In this document: positions 7,941 to 16,624 of the stretch, one piece after another
How positions within the stretch are numbered: position 1 is the first letter of the stretch
How the letters are laid out: the number at the start of each line of letters is the position of its first letter
NCBI RefSeq assembly: GCF_003261055.1
Contig: NZ_CP030074.1
Location: 620,001 to 684,000, forward strand
Reading direction: 5' to 3'
Source of the DNA: Streptomyces cadmiisoli
GTDB taxonomy: Bacteria > Actinomycetota > Actinomycetes > Streptomycetales > Streptomycetaceae
Length of the DNA stretch: 64,000 nt
Translations under genes and position numbers: made by a program
The notes under the pieces: generated by a model
Seen by the model: only the letters and a program-made list of their open reading frames with translations
What the model was told of the DNA's origin: nothing
Databases searched by the model: none

Positions 7941-9060
7941 CATACCCCTCGGCGTCCTCGACCTGGTGCCGATAGCCTCCGGGTCCACAGCCGCCGACGC
8001 CCTGCGCAACTCCATCGACCTGGCACAGCAGACCGAACGCTTCGGCTACGCCCGGTACTGGTTCGCCGAGCATCACCTCAACCCCGGCGTCGCGGGCACG
8101 TCCCCCGCGGTCGTCCTCGCGCTGACCGCCTCCGCCACCTCCACGATCCGGCTCGGCTCCGGCGCCGTGCAACTCGGCCACCGCACCGCGCTGAGCACCG
8201 TCGAGGAGTTCGGCCTGATCGACGCCCTGCACCCCGGCCGCTTCGACCTCGGCCTGGGCCGCTCGGGCGGCCGCCCGAGCGGACAACCCCCCGAGCATCC
8301 GCCGACCACCACCCCCGTCGTGGACGGCCGGGCCCCCAACGGCCTGCTCATCCCGCCCCGCTTCTCCTTCGAACGCCTCCTCGGCTCACCCAGGATCGCC
8401 CTGCAGCGCAAGCTGCTCCTGCTGCCCGGCGCCGAGTCGCAGGACTACGCCGACCAGATCGACGACATCCTCGCCCTGCTGGCCGGCACCTACCGGTCCG
8501 CGGAGGGCGTCGAGGCGCACGCCGTGCCGGGCGAGGGCGCCGACGTCGAGCTGTGGATCCTGGGCAGCAGCGGCGGCCAGAGCGCCGAGGCCGCGGGTGC
8601 GCGGGGCCTGCGGTTCGCCGCGAACTACCACGTCAGCCCGGCCACCGTGCTGGAGGCGGTGGACGGCTACCGGGCCTTCTTCCAGCCCTCCGACGTCCTC
8701 GACAAGCCGTACGTCAGCGTCTCGGCCGACGTGGTCGTCGCGGAGGACGACGCGACGGCCCGCGAGCTCGCCACCGGCTACGCGCCCTGGGTCCGCAGCA
8801 TCCGCACCGCCGAGGGCGCCATCGAGTTCCCGACACCGGAGCAGGCCCGGGCCTTCGCCTGGAGCGACGAGGACAGGGACCTGGTGCGGGACCGCGTGGA
8901 CACGCAGTTCGTCGGTTCACCAGAGCGGGTGGCCGACCGCCTGGCGCAGCTCCAGGAGGCCACCGGCGCCGATGAATTGCTCATCACGACTGTCACCCAC
9001 GACCACGTCGACCGGGTGAGGTCGTACGAGCTGCTCGCGAAGGAGTGGAGCCGGAGGTGA
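7933..9060 (+). CDS. LLM-class oxidoreductase, MsnO8-like
   Basis: A 375-aa luciferase-like monooxygenase and last gene of the operon; its ATG at 7933 lies 8 nt inside the preceding frame. The start PLGVLDLVPIASGSTAADAL, then RYWFAEHHLNPG, TIRLGSGAVQLGHRTAL and GRFDLGLGRSGG are hallmarks of the group related to MsnO8 and bacterial luciferase alpha. The C-terminal QFVGSPERVADRL is the usual phosphate/flavin end of the barrel. A perfect 14-bp hairpin follows its stop. The substrate is unknown; the shared operon suggests it works with the other monooxygenases on organosulfur compounds. Confidence 0.85.
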   Translation: MSDIPLGVLDLVPIASGSTAADALRNSIDLAQQTERFGYARYWFAEHHLNPGVAGTSPAVVLALTASATSTIRLGSGAVQLGHRTALSTVEEFGLIDALHPGRFDLGLGRSGGRPSGQPPEHPPTTTPVVDGRAPNGLLIPPRFSFERLLGSPRIALQRKLLLLPGAESQDYADQIDDILALLAGTYRSAEGVEAHAVPGEGADVELWILGSSGGQSAEAAGARGLRFAANYHVSPATVLEAVDGYRAFFQPSDVLDKPYVSVSADVVVAEDDATARELATGYAPWVRSIRTAEGAIEFPTPEQARAFAWSDEDRDLVRDRVDTQFVGSPERVADRLAQLQEATGADELLITTVTHDHVDRVRSYELLAKEWSRR

Positions 9061-9066
9061 GCCGGA

Positions 9067-9100
9067 GGCCCCGGCAGGCGGGCGAGCGCCTGCCGGGGCC
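9067..9100 (+). terminator. Terminator of the monooxygenase operon
   Basis: Perfect 14-bp stem GGCCCCGGCAGGCG with its complement and a 6-nt loop, 6 nt after the stop codon at 9060. Confidence 0.85.
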
Positions 9101-9290
9101 GGACGAGGAACGTGGCCGGCCGCCGTGCAGCGGGGTTTGTGTCGGGATCGGGTTGCGAGTGATCTTGGATCGTTTCAGGAGTGTCTCAGGGGTGTCACCG
9201 GGTGAGCGGTGCTGGGGGCGTTGTCCGTGCTGAGAGTGAACGCGTCGCGGATCAGCCGCGGGGCGCGCTACTCGAAGGGCATTGACCATC

Positions 9291-9956
9291 ATGAAGTTCA
9301 CTCGTTTCGGGATGATTGCCGTTTCTGCTGTTGCCGGTGCGCTTCTTCTGACTGCCTGCAACGGTGAGGACGTGGCTGCCGGTGGCAGTGCGAGCGCTGG
9401 GGCTGGTGGCACGGCCGCGACCGGGCACGAGTCTGCGGGTTCGGGGCATGCTGGTGGGGGTGCTGCCGATGTGCGTGCGGGTGAGTGGGACAAGAACGCG
9501 TCGGATGCGACGTTCTTCGGTTCGCTGATGAACGGTGCCAATGAGGTGCCGGTCGAGGGTGGGCCGGCTGTGGGTGACAAGGACGGGCACGCCCTTGCGC
9601 TGATGCGGATCCAGGGCAATGAGGTGTCGTACGCGTTCACGTTCACGGGGGTTCAGACGCCGACTCTGGGTCACCTTCACAAGGGCGTGAAGGGTGTCAA
9701 CGGTGACGTGAAGATCCCGTTCTTCACGGAGAAGCTGGAGGACGGTACGAAGTTCGCCTACGGCACGGTCACCGTTCGGGACAACGACCTGCTGGAGGGC
9801 ATCAAGGCGAACCCGGAGAACTGGTACTTCAACCTGCACACCGCCGAGTTCCCCGGCGGCGCGGTCCGTGGCCAGGGTTACAAGCTCTCCTCGGGCATCC
9901 AGGTCCCCGACACGATCACGCCGGAAGCCCTGACCTCCGTGATCAGCGGCAAGTAG
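9291..9956 (+). CDS. CHRD-domain lipoprotein, copy 2
   Basis: A 221-aa lipoprotein differing from the first copy at two residues only (GDKDGHA instead of GDRDGHA, EALTSV instead of EALNSV). Lipobox LLTAC, linker and CHRD domain are all preserved, as are the start context and terminator. Silent substitutions are few, so either the duplication is recent or the copies are kept alike by gene conversion. Both copies look functional. Confidence 0.85.
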   Translation: MKFTRFGMIAVSAVAGALLLTACNGEDVAAGGSASAGAGGTAATGHESAGSGHAGGGAADVRAGEWDKNASDATFFGSLMNGANEVPVEGGPAVGDKDGHALALMRIQGNEVSYAFTFTGVQTPTLGHLHKGVKGVNGDVKIPFFTEKLEDGTKFAYGTVTVRDNDLLEGIKANPENWYFNLHTAEFPGGAVRGQGYKLSSGIQVPDTITPEALTSVISGK

Positions 9957-9964
9957 TCACGTCA

Positions 9965-10009
9965 GCGTTCCGCCGGTCCCTCGCAGCGAGCGGGGGACCA
10001 GCGGAACGC
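9965..10009 (+). terminator. Terminator hairpin after CHRD copy 2
   Basis: Same hairpin as at 1356-1400, but the left arm reads GCCGG where copy 1 has GCTGG, giving one C-A mismatch in the stem. Confidence 0.7.
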
Positions 10010-10064
10010 GCCGGGCGTGCGGCGTGCGACGGCATTGATGCGGCCGACTGCCTCGTGGCGCCGG

Positions 10065-11000
10065 TCACCATGCGCTGATGACCGGCGCGCCGGGTTCATG
10101 CCGCCGCCAGACCTCGTTGAGGCGCACCAGCCGGTCCGCGGCGGCCATGCCGCACAAGGACGCGACCCGACCGTCGCTGACTTCGAACATCACAGCGCCC
10201 ACGACCCGGTCGTCGACCACGGCGAGGACCGCCGGAGAGCCGTTGACCGCAGCGATATGGATCGCGGGCGAGCCACCGGCCAGCCGCCGCTTCGCCGGCG
10301 TCGGCCTGAAGCCGGCCCGCACAAAGGAAGCGACCCGCTCACGCGTCTCGTAGCGCAGCAGCCGCTTGCCCAGCCCGGCTCCGTCCGAGACCGCCGTCAC
10401 GTCCTCCGTGAGCAGCGCCACCAGCCGTTCGATACGCCCCGAGGTGGCGGCGGCGAGGAACTCCTCGACGACCCGGCGCGCGGACACGGGGTCTGCCGCC
10501 CCGCGACGGCGCTCGGCCGCGACCCGGATCCGAGCCCGGTGGACATGCTGCTGGCTCGCGGACTCGGTGATCTCGAGGATCCCGGCGATCTCGGCGTGAC
10601 TGTACGAGAAGGCCTCACGCAGGACGTAGACGGCCCGCTCGACCGGCGAGAGGCGCTCCAAGAGGGTCAGTACGGCCAAGGACACCGATTCGCGCCGCTC
10701 GAACGTGTCCGCCGGCCCGAGCATCGGGTCACCTTCGAGGAGCGGCTCCGGCAACCAGGAACCGGCCGCGCGCTCGTGACGCGCCCGCGCCGAGCGCAGC
10801 CGGTCCAGACAGAGATGCGTGACGACCTTGGTCAGCCAGGCTTCCGGCACCTCGACCCGTGCGCGATCCACGGCCTGCCAGCGCAAGAACGTGTCCTGCA
10901 CGACGTCCTCGGCGTCGGCGGCCGAGCCGAGCAGACGGTACGCGAGCGAGGCCAGCCGGCCCCGGCTGGCCTCGAACCGATCGATGGCTGCACCGTCCAT
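10065..11000 (-). CDS. sigJ: ECF sigma factor of the ECF41/SigJ group
   Basis: A 311-aa sigma-70-like factor. Region 2 lies near residues 10-75 (LASLAYRLLGSAADAEDVVQ) and region 4 near 105-165 (RLSPVERAVYVLREAF, YSHAEIAGILEI). A SnoaL-like extension of about 130 aa follows, which in ECF41 proteins regulates activity in place of a classical anti-sigma factor. SWLPEPL at 81-87 and DGAGLGK at 206-212 correspond to the conserved WLP and DGGGK motifs, the latter slightly changed. The ATG at 11000 follows the upstream oxidoreductase by 10 nt, so the two are an operon; ECF41 factors are typically linked to one oxidoreductase-type target gene. Confidence 0.85.
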   Translation of the reverse strand: MDGAAIDRFEASRGRLASLAYRLLGSAADAEDVVQDTFLRWQAVDRARVEVPEAWLTKVVTHLCLDRLRSARARHERAAGSWLPEPLLEGDPMLGPADTFERRESVSLAVLTLLERLSPVERAVYVLREAFSYSHAEIAGILEITESASQQHVHRARIRVAAERRRGAADPVSARRVVEEFLAAATSGRIERLVALLTEDVTAVSDGAGLGKRLLRYETRERVASFVRAGFRPTPAKRRLAGGSPAIHIAAVNGSPAVLAVVDDRVVGAVMFEVSDGRVASLCGMAAADRLVRLNEVWRRHEPGAPVISAW

Positions 11001-11010
11001 GCGCAACAGC

Positions 11011-12201
11011 CTAGGCAGAGACCCTCACCCCAGCCCGGTCAGGCGCACCGGCCAGGCGGCGCTGACGCTTCGGCATGCCGAAGGTCGGGTGGGCGACACC
11101 CCACCCGGCGCCCTTGAGCACGCCCGACTTGAGCCGAGCGGCGATCCGGCCGCCCAGATACCAGGACTTCGACCGGACCTCCCCGTCCACCATCTGGAAG
11201 ATCGCGTCCCGTCGTCCGAGGCTGATGTGGTTGCCGTAGTACTTCAGCCCGGTGGTCGGGACCTCGCCGCCCGTCAGCCGCGCGATGATCGCGGCGGTCG
11301 CCTGCATGTTGGTGAAACCGGCCGAAGCACAGGACATCGGCAGCGGCCGGCCGTTCTCCCCGATCGCGTAGGCGCAGTCACCGGCGGCGTAGACGTTCGG
11401 GTGCGAGACCGAGCGCATGGTGCGGTCCACGACGATCTGGCCGGTCTCGGCGACCTCCAAGCCACTGCCGGCCGCGAGAGGATGCACCGCGAACCCGGCC
11501 GACCACACCGTCACATCGGCCGGGATGGACCTACCGCCCGCGGCGATCGCCCGCGTCGGCTCGACGGCTTCGATGCCGGTGTGCTCGTGGACGGTGATAC
11601 CGAGCCGGTCGAAAGCCTGGTGCAGGTGACGGCGGGCCTTCGGAGAGAGCCAGGCACCCAGTTCGCCGCGGGCGGCGAGGGCTACCGAGAGATCAGGCCG
11701 GGACTCGGCGAACTCGGTGGCGGTCTCGATCCCGGTCAAGCCCTCACCGACGACCAGCACGGTACCGCCTGCGCCCAGACCGGCCAGGCGCTCACGCAGA
11801 CGCAGCGCCGAGGACCGGCCGGCCACATCGAAGGCGTACTCAGCCACGCCGGGAACGCCATGATGCGCCGCGGCGCTGCCGAGCGCATAGAGAAGCGTGT
11901 CGTACGCGAGCTCACCGTCGCCGTCGTCGCCGGTCACGGCAACGGTCCTGCGTACGGGGTCGATGCCGGTGACGCGCGCCAGGCGCAGCCGCACTCCGGT
12001 GCCCGCGAAGACGTCGGCGAGCTTGCGGAACCCGAGGTTCTGACCGATCGCGAGCTGGTGGAGCCGCATCCGCTCGACGAAGTCGGGCACGGCGTTCACG
12101 ACGGTGATCTCGACGTCGGCGGGGGAGAGCCGGCGGGCCAGGTTCCCGGCGGCGAAAGCCCCGGCGTACCCAGCGCCGAGTACGACGATGCGGTGCTTCA
12201 T
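11011..12201 (-). CDS. NAD(P)/FAD-dependent oxidoreductase (NDH-2-like), ECF41 partner
   Basis: A 396-aa flavoprotein. The FAD-binding motif HRIVVLGAGYAGAFAAGNLA is at the N terminus, a second nucleotide-binding motif GGTVLVVGEGLTGIETATEF near the middle, and the FAD-contacting VYAAGDCAYA near residue 290. Overall it resembles type II NADH dehydrogenase/sulfide-quinone reductase-like enzymes. ATG 12201 has AGGAG 8 nt upstream. It is co-transcribed with the ECF41 sigma gene downstream, and is the expected regulatory target. An 11-bp inverted repeat sits directly upstream, next to the ribosome site. The electron acceptor is unknown. Confidence 0.8.
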   Translation of the reverse strand: MKHRIVVLGAGYAGAFAAGNLARRLSPADVEITVVNAVPDFVERMRLHQLAIGQNLGFRKLADVFAGTGVRLRLARVTGIDPVRRTVAVTGDDGDGELAYDTLLYALGSAAAHHGVPGVAEYAFDVAGRSSALRLRERLAGLGAGGTVLVVGEGLTGIETATEFAESRPDLSVALAARGELGAWLSPKARRHLHQAFDRLGITVHEHTGIEAVEPTRAIAAGGRSIPADVTVWSAGFAVHPLAAGSGLEVAETGQIVVDRTMRSVSHPNVYAAGDCAYAIGENGRPLPMSCASAGFTNMQATAAIIARLTGGEVPTTGLKYYGNHISLGRRDAIFQMVDGEVRSKSWYLGGRIAARLKSGVLKGAGWGVAHPTFGMPKRQRRLAGAPDRAGVRVSA

Positions 12202-12211
12202 GGCATGACTC

Positions 12212-12244
12212 CTGTCTCGTTCGCGTCCCACTTGAACGAGACAG
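12212..12244. promoter_or_regulatory. 11-bp inverted repeat upstream of the oxidoreductase
   Basis: CTGTCTCGTTC at 12212-12222 and GAACGAGACAG at 12234-12244 are perfect complements separated by 11 nt. The arm nearer the gene abuts the AGGAG ribosome site, so the element could be an operator or an mRNA hairpin. On the minus strand a TGTCAG...CGTT pair just upstream loosely resembles an ECF41 promoter (TGTCACA/CGTC). Confidence 0.6.
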
Positions 12245-12365
12245 CGCCCCGATCCCTGACAGAAGCCGGATGTGACGCCGGTCACCGGCCAAGACGAGCG
12301 GTAGTGCCTCGCCTCCGCGAGACACCGGTGCCTGTCCTGGGCAGCCGAAAGGAGACGTCGGCCGC

Positions 12366-14258
12366 TTACCGACGATCCACCTCCTGTGCGGTCGGAAGTC
12401 GTAGCGTGAACACAGATCCCTTTCCCACGGTGCTGATCGCGGTCACCGTTCCGCCGTGGGCCTCCGTCAGCTTGCGGACGATCGCCAGACCCAACCCGCT
12501 TCCACCACCCTGCCGGCTGCGGGATTTCTCGGCACGCCAGAAGCGCTCGAAGACATGGGGCAGTTCCTCCGGTGCGATGCCCGAACCCGTGTCGGCCACG
12601 TCGATGACCACGTCACCGTGGTCGCAGCGGGCATCGAAAGTGACGGTTCCGCCTCTCGGGGTGTGACGGATCGCGTTGGAAGCGAGGTTGCCGAACACCT
12701 GGCGCAGGCGGACGGGATCCGCGTCCAGCACGGGCAACGACCGGCTGTCGGCAGCGATGGCAGCTGTCAACCGCACACCTGCCGCCTGCGCACCGGCCTG
12801 GTGGGCGGTGACGGTCGCCTCGATGAGATCGGTCACCTCAACAGGCTGCTTCGACAAGCGCAGTTCGCCCGCATCGGCCGCGGACAGATCGCGCAGGTCG
12901 TCGATGATGTGCTGCAGCAGAAACGCCTGACTGAGCAGCGATGCGACCAGATCCGTATCCGGCTGGGCGATGCCGTCCGCGACGGCCTCCAGCCATCCGC
13001 GGATGTTGCTGAGCGGAGTGCGCAGCTCGTGCGCGATGTCACTCGTCATGTTCTTGCGCAGGGATTCCAGTTCCGCTTGGCGTGCGGACATCGCATTGAA
13101 CGCCGCCGACAACTGGGCGATCTCGTCGTTCCCCGCAACGTTCACGCGCGGGGAGGCCGAGCTCTCTCCCAAGGACTGGGCGGCCGAGGTCAAGGCGCGC
13201 AAGGGCTTGATCAGTCGGATGCCGACCAGGGTCGTGATGGCAACGGTCAGCAACAGGACCAGCGACGCGGCTCCGGCGATACGTAGTCGGTTGCCGGCCG
13301 ACAGATCGAAGAACGCTGTGGGCAGACGTTCGTCACCGCCCACGTACAGCTGGACGGCGGGTGCCACGTAGGGTGCGAGTTGCTGACGGCGGCTGCTCGT
13401 GAGGCAGTTGTCGACTTTGACGGAGTCGGTCTCCTGGAACTCCGTCGCCGGCTGCCAGCTGAGGTTGAGAGCCAGCCGCACCGTCCCCGTTTCCTGTTGT
13501 GACAGACATGCGTTGACGAGGTTGTTGAGCGCCTGTAGTGCTTTTCGTTCGGTCGGCAGAGGCGTACCGAGCGCCGCGCTGTTGCATCGAGGGCTTGTGG
13601 TCGAGTCGGGATCCCGGGTGACCAGGCGTGGTCGTCCGTTGGGTCCGGCTCCGACCTCCGCCGGGACGCCCAGGACGGTGCGGAAGCATTCGACGACGTC
13701 GACCGCGGCTTGATGAAGCCGCCGCTTCTCCCATGTCGTCAGTCGGAACGGGCCGATGGCACGCGGATCGATCGCTTCGTTCACCGCATCGGGCGTGAGC
13801 TGTGAGTCGACCTTGAGCGGGTCGACCGTGGTCAGGGGCCGTTCAGGTGGGCGCAGAGCGCGACCAGGGGTGGTGGCGGAGTCCCGTACGGCATGCCCTT
13901 CGGGATCCGTCAGGAGGATGCGCTGCCCTGTGCTGTCAGCGAGGTCCTCGACAAGTTGGCCGGCGTTGTCCCAGCTGGTGTGCGTGGCTGCATAGCCGAG
14001 GAGCGCGTCGTAGACCCTTGCGTCTTCGTCGGCGGCCAGTCCCCGTTCCTTGTCGATGGCGACCGTGGTTGTCCGTACGACGACCCAGGCCGTGGCCGTC
14101 ACGGAGCACAGGGAAACGAGCGCCGAGACGGCCAACAGTCTCACCAGAAGACTGTGCCGCAGGCACGACCTGTCCCATTGGCGGCGGCGGGGGAGTCTCA
14201 CTGTGAGCGGTGCTGCTGACGGCCGGGTGCCACCACGGTCCCTGGAAGCACGGCCCAT
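12366..14258 (-). CDS. Two-component sensor histidine kinase
   Basis: A 630-aa membrane kinase. TM1 is about residues 38-62 (LLVRLLAVSALVSLCSVTA), an extracytoplasmic domain spans about 63-325, TM2 about 327-350, followed by a HAMP linker, the HisKA box SDIAHELRTPLSNIRG with phospho-acceptor His410, and an ATPase domain (N box GNLASNAIRHTPRGG, DTGSGIAPEEL, GGGSGLGLAI). The sensor domain has four cysteines (about 191, 225, 251, 285) that could form disulfides. Its ATG overlaps the regulator stop (TAATG), giving translational coupling. The signal is unknown. Confidence 0.9.
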   Translation of the reverse strand: MGRASRDRGGTRPSAAPLTVRLPRRRQWDRSCLRHSLLVRLLAVSALVSLCSVTATAWVVVRTTTVAIDKERGLAADEDARVYDALLGYAATHTSWDNAGQLVEDLADSTGQRILLTDPEGHAVRDSATTPGRALRPPERPLTTVDPLKVDSQLTPDAVNEAIDPRAIGPFRLTTWEKRRLHQAAVDVVECFRTVLGVPAEVGAGPNGRPRLVTRDPDSTTSPRCNSAALGTPLPTERKALQALNNLVNACLSQQETGTVRLALNLSWQPATEFQETDSVKVDNCLTSSRRQQLAPYVAPAVQLYVGGDERLPTAFFDLSAGNRLRIAGAASLVLLLTVAITTLVGIRLIKPLRALTSAAQSLGESSASPRVNVAGNDEIAQLSAAFNAMSARQAELESLRKNMTSDIAHELRTPLSNIRGWLEAVADGIAQPDTDLVASLLSQAFLLQHIIDDLRDLSAADAGELRLSKQPVEVTDLIEATVTAHQAGAQAAGVRLTAAIAADSRSLPVLDADPVRLRQVFGNLASNAIRHTPRGGTVTFDARCDHGDVVIDVADTGSGIAPEELPHVFERFWRAEKSRSRQGGGSGLGLAIVRKLTEAHGGTVTAISTVGKGSVFTLRLPTAQEVDRR

Positions 14259-15010
14259 TACCGCCGACTGCCTGGAGCTTCGCTCCCGGGCGCCGCATCC
14301 ACCTGATCGGAGATCTTGTACCCGACGCCGTAGACCGTCACGAGAAGTCGTGCGCGGCGCGCATCGACCTCGATCTTCTTGCGTATGTTCATCACATGCA
14401 TGTCGACGGTCCTGTTGGTTATGTGACGGTCGTAGCCGTGCAGATGCATCAGGATCTGAGCACGTGTGAACACCTGTCCCGGGTGCTCGGCGAGCAGTTC
14501 GAGAATCCGGAATTCCCCCGGCGTGGAGTCGATCACGCGGTCATGAACCCGAATCTCGTGCCGTGCCTGGTCGACGACGAGGGGGCCGGCTCGCAGTATC
14601 GTCTCGGGCTCCGCCGGCGTCTGCCGTGCGCCGCGCCGGAGCAGAGACCGTATGCGTGCCATCAATTCCCGGGGACTGAAGGGCTTGGTCATGTAGTCGT
14701 CCGCCCCCAGGTCGAGTCCGAGCAGGAGATCGTCCTCGGCGGAGCGTGCGGTGAGCATCAACACGGGAAGGTCCACGAGAGGCGGTTCGCTCCGGATGAT
14801 GCGACATACGTCCAGGCCGCCGACGCGGGGCATCATCACGTCCAGAACCAGCAGATCAGGCGTGCGGCTCCGCACCGCTTCCAAGGCCGCCCGACCGTCG
14901 TGCACGACGGTCACGTCGTGACCCTCGTGCTGCAGGTACCGGCGAACCAGCTCTGCCTGTCCCTCGTCATCGTCGGCCACCACCACGTGCGCATGCATGC
15001 CGCGGAGCAT
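14258..15010 (-). CDS. OmpR/PhoB-type response regulator
   Basis: A 250-aa regulator. The receiver domain (HVVVADDDEG, LVLDVMMP with phospho-acceptor Asp57, MLTARS, GADDYMTKPFSP) precedes a winged-helix output domain (ETILRAGPLVVD, TPGEFRILELLAEHPGQVF, TNRTVDMHVMNIRKKIE, VYGVGYKI). I chose ATG 15010 because AGGAGG sits 5 nt upstream; longer N-terminal extensions lack a ribosome site. It is the first gene of an operon with the kinase and is divergent from a 46-aa lipoprotein gene, whose shared 107-bp promoter region is a likely target. Confidence 0.9.
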   Translation of the reverse strand: MLRGMHAHVVVADDDEGQAELVRRYLQHEGHDVTVVHDGRAALEAVRSRTPDLLVLDVMMPRVGGLDVCRIIRSEPPLVDLPVLMLTARSAEDDLLLGLDLGADDYMTKPFSPRELMARIRSLLRRGARQTPAEPETILRAGPLVVDQARHEIRVHDRVIDSTPGEFRILELLAEHPGQVFTRAQILMHLHGYDRHITNRTVDMHVMNIRKKIEVDARRARLLVTVYGVGYKISDQVDAAPGSEAPGSRR

Positions 15011-15117
15011 AGGAACCTCCTGTTGATGTTGTGTTGACGTTTGATTGATGGATGAACTCACCGGCGCAGTACGCCTTCTTGACCATGTCCTGACCGGCAT
15101 ACGCCACGCTCCACGTC

Positions 15118-15258
15118 ATGAAGAAGCCCACGCCGGGTCGATCGAACCGGAGTCTGACCAAAATCGCTGCCGTGACCGCCGCCGTGCTGCTCAGCGGGGG
15201 TGTCCTGACAGCCTGCTCGTCCCCGGCTCGGCACAACCCGCAGGCGAACTCTGTGTAA
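15118..15258 (+). CDS. Very small predicted lipoprotein, 46 aa
   Basis: MKKPTPGRSNRSL, then a hydrophobic stretch (KIAAVTAAVLLSGGVLTAC) ending in a lipobox Cys, then SSPARHNPQANSV and a TAA stop. This is a complete type II signal peptide with only 14 residues after the Cys. It is divergent from the response regulator, an arrangement typical of lipoproteins controlled by such systems. Either it is a genuine micro-lipoprotein or the stub of a longer lipoprotein truncated by a stop; no recognisable continuation follows. No strong ribosome site is visible. Confidence 0.55.
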   Translation: MKKPTPGRSNRSLTKIAAVTAAVLLSGGVLTACSSPARHNPQANSV

Positions 15259-15475
15259 TTCGACCATCACGCAATGTGCACCAAAGTCGACGTGAGTGGT
15301 ATCGGCGCGCCGCATATGGGATAGGCGTGCTGATTCCGGGTGCGAAGTGGGGGTGTGCGGGGGATTCTGGTCGTGTCCAAGCGGCCTGACGTGAGTCGGT
15401 ACGGGCGGATCAGTCCCGCCCGGTGGTTGTTACGCGCGTGCGTGCCGCTCCTGGCCGGTGAAAGCGAGGCGCCCC

Positions 15476-16549
15476 ATGCAGATGCGAGCAGCGCGGATGC
15501 ACGGGTACAACGAACCTCTTCGGCTTGAAGAGGTACCCGTTCCCGAACCCGCCCCGGACCAAGTTCTGGTGAAGGTCGCGGCGGTAGGTATGTGCCGCAG
15601 TGACTTCCAGCTCATCGAGGGCTACTTCAAGGGTCCGTTTCCTGTGGACTTCCCCTACATACCCGGCCATGAGGTTGCCGGTCGTGTGGTGGGGAAGGGC
15701 AGCGCCGTCCCGGATTCGCCGGGCTACTCCGAGGGCGACATGGTCGTGGTCCTCACGAGTTGGGGCGACGGCACGTGCCGTCAGTGCCGTGAGGGCAACG
15801 AGCAGATCTGCAGCGGCACGGGCCGGTGGGTCGGGTTCGGGCCTCCTGGAGGCTACGCCGAGTACATAGGGGTGCAGTACGCCCATGCCATTCCGGTCTC
15901 GGAGGAGGCCGCCCGGCATCCCGAGTTCCTGGCCCCGATGACGGACGCGGGGCTGACTCCGTACCGGGCGATGAAGAAGCTGCGTGACACGGGCAAGGTG
16001 GTGCCCGGGCGTGTCATCGGTGTCACCGGTATCGGCGGTCTGGGCAGCTACGGGGTCCAGTACGCGAAGCTGCTGGGCGGCGGTGCGACGGTGGTGGCCC
16101 TGACCCGCTCGGACAACAAGCTGGACGTGGCGAAGGACAACGGCGCGGACCACGGGATCAACGTCCGGGACAAGTCCACCGAGGCCATCCAGGACACGCT
16201 GGAGTCGCTGACCGGCAGCAGGACGCTCGATGCCGTGCTGGACTGCGTCGGCAGCAAGGACGCCATCGCGATGGCCTTCGACGTGCTCGGCTCGGAAGGC
16301 ATCGTGGCCTCCGTCGGTCTCATGGACCACCACGTCGAGCTTCCCCAGTTCCCGTTCGTCGGGACGGAGCGCTCCTACTTCGGCTCGTTCTGGGGCAACT
16401 ACGAGGACCTCGCGGAGGCGCTCGCTCTCGCGGATGCCGGCCTCGTCAAGCACAACGTCACCAAGATCAAGCTGGAGGACGTCAACGAGAACCTGGAGGC
16501 TCTCGGCCGAGGCGACGTCGTCGGCCGCCTGGTCATCACCTTCGAATGA
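15476..16549 (+). CDS. Zinc-type NAD(P)-dependent alcohol dehydrogenase
   Basis: A 357-aa medium-chain dehydrogenase. Catalytic-zinc features GMCRSDFQL and IPGHEVAGRVVGKG, structural-zinc Cys residues in CRQCREGNEQICSG (one Cys short of the usual four in this stretch), and a Rossmann motif VIGVTGIGGLGSYGVQYAK. ATG 15476 has GAGG 7 nt upstream. It is transcribed toward the acetate-uptake gene, with a perfect 15-bp hairpin between. It interconverts an alcohol and an aldehyde or ketone; the substrate is unknown. It stands alone. Confidence 0.85.
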   Translation: MQMRAARMHGYNEPLRLEEVPVPEPAPDQVLVKVAAVGMCRSDFQLIEGYFKGPFPVDFPYIPGHEVAGRVVGKGSAVPDSPGYSEGDMVVVLTSWGDGTCRQCREGNEQICSGTGRWVGFGPPGGYAEYIGVQYAHAIPVSEEAARHPEFLAPMTDAGLTPYRAMKKLRDTGKVVPGRVIGVTGIGGLGSYGVQYAKLLGGGATVVALTRSDNKLDVAKDNGADHGINVRDKSTEAIQDTLESLTGSRTLDAVLDCVGSKDAIAMAFDVLGSEGIVASVGLMDHHVELPQFPFVGTERSYFGSFWGNYEDLAEALALADAGLVKHNVTKIKLEDVNENLEALGRGDVVGRLVITFE

Positions 16550-16560
16550 CATCGAGCCGC

Positions 16561-16604
16561 GTGTCAGCGGGACGGCCACCCGGTGGGGACCGTCCCGCTG
16601 ACAC
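16561..16604. terminator. Bidirectional terminator, dehydrogenase / acetate transporter
   Basis: Perfect 15-bp stem GTGTCAGCGGGACGG with its complement around a 14-nt loop, between two convergent genes. Confidence 0.85.
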
Positions 16605-16624
16605 GGCCGCTTTCCGGCGGAAAC

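Larger units (their letters stand above)
9131..10011 (+). repeat. Direct repeat copy 2 (CHRD gene with flanks)
   Basis: Second copy of 522-1402, offset 8,609 bp, same orientation. It begins directly after the operon terminator and ends after the second CHRD terminator hairpin, close to the 3' end of the minus-strand sigma-factor gene. Confidence 0.95.

Noticed and set aside
522..10011. Composite transposon
   Set aside because: The repeats encode a lipoprotein and no transposase, and no terminal inverted repeats or target duplications were seen.
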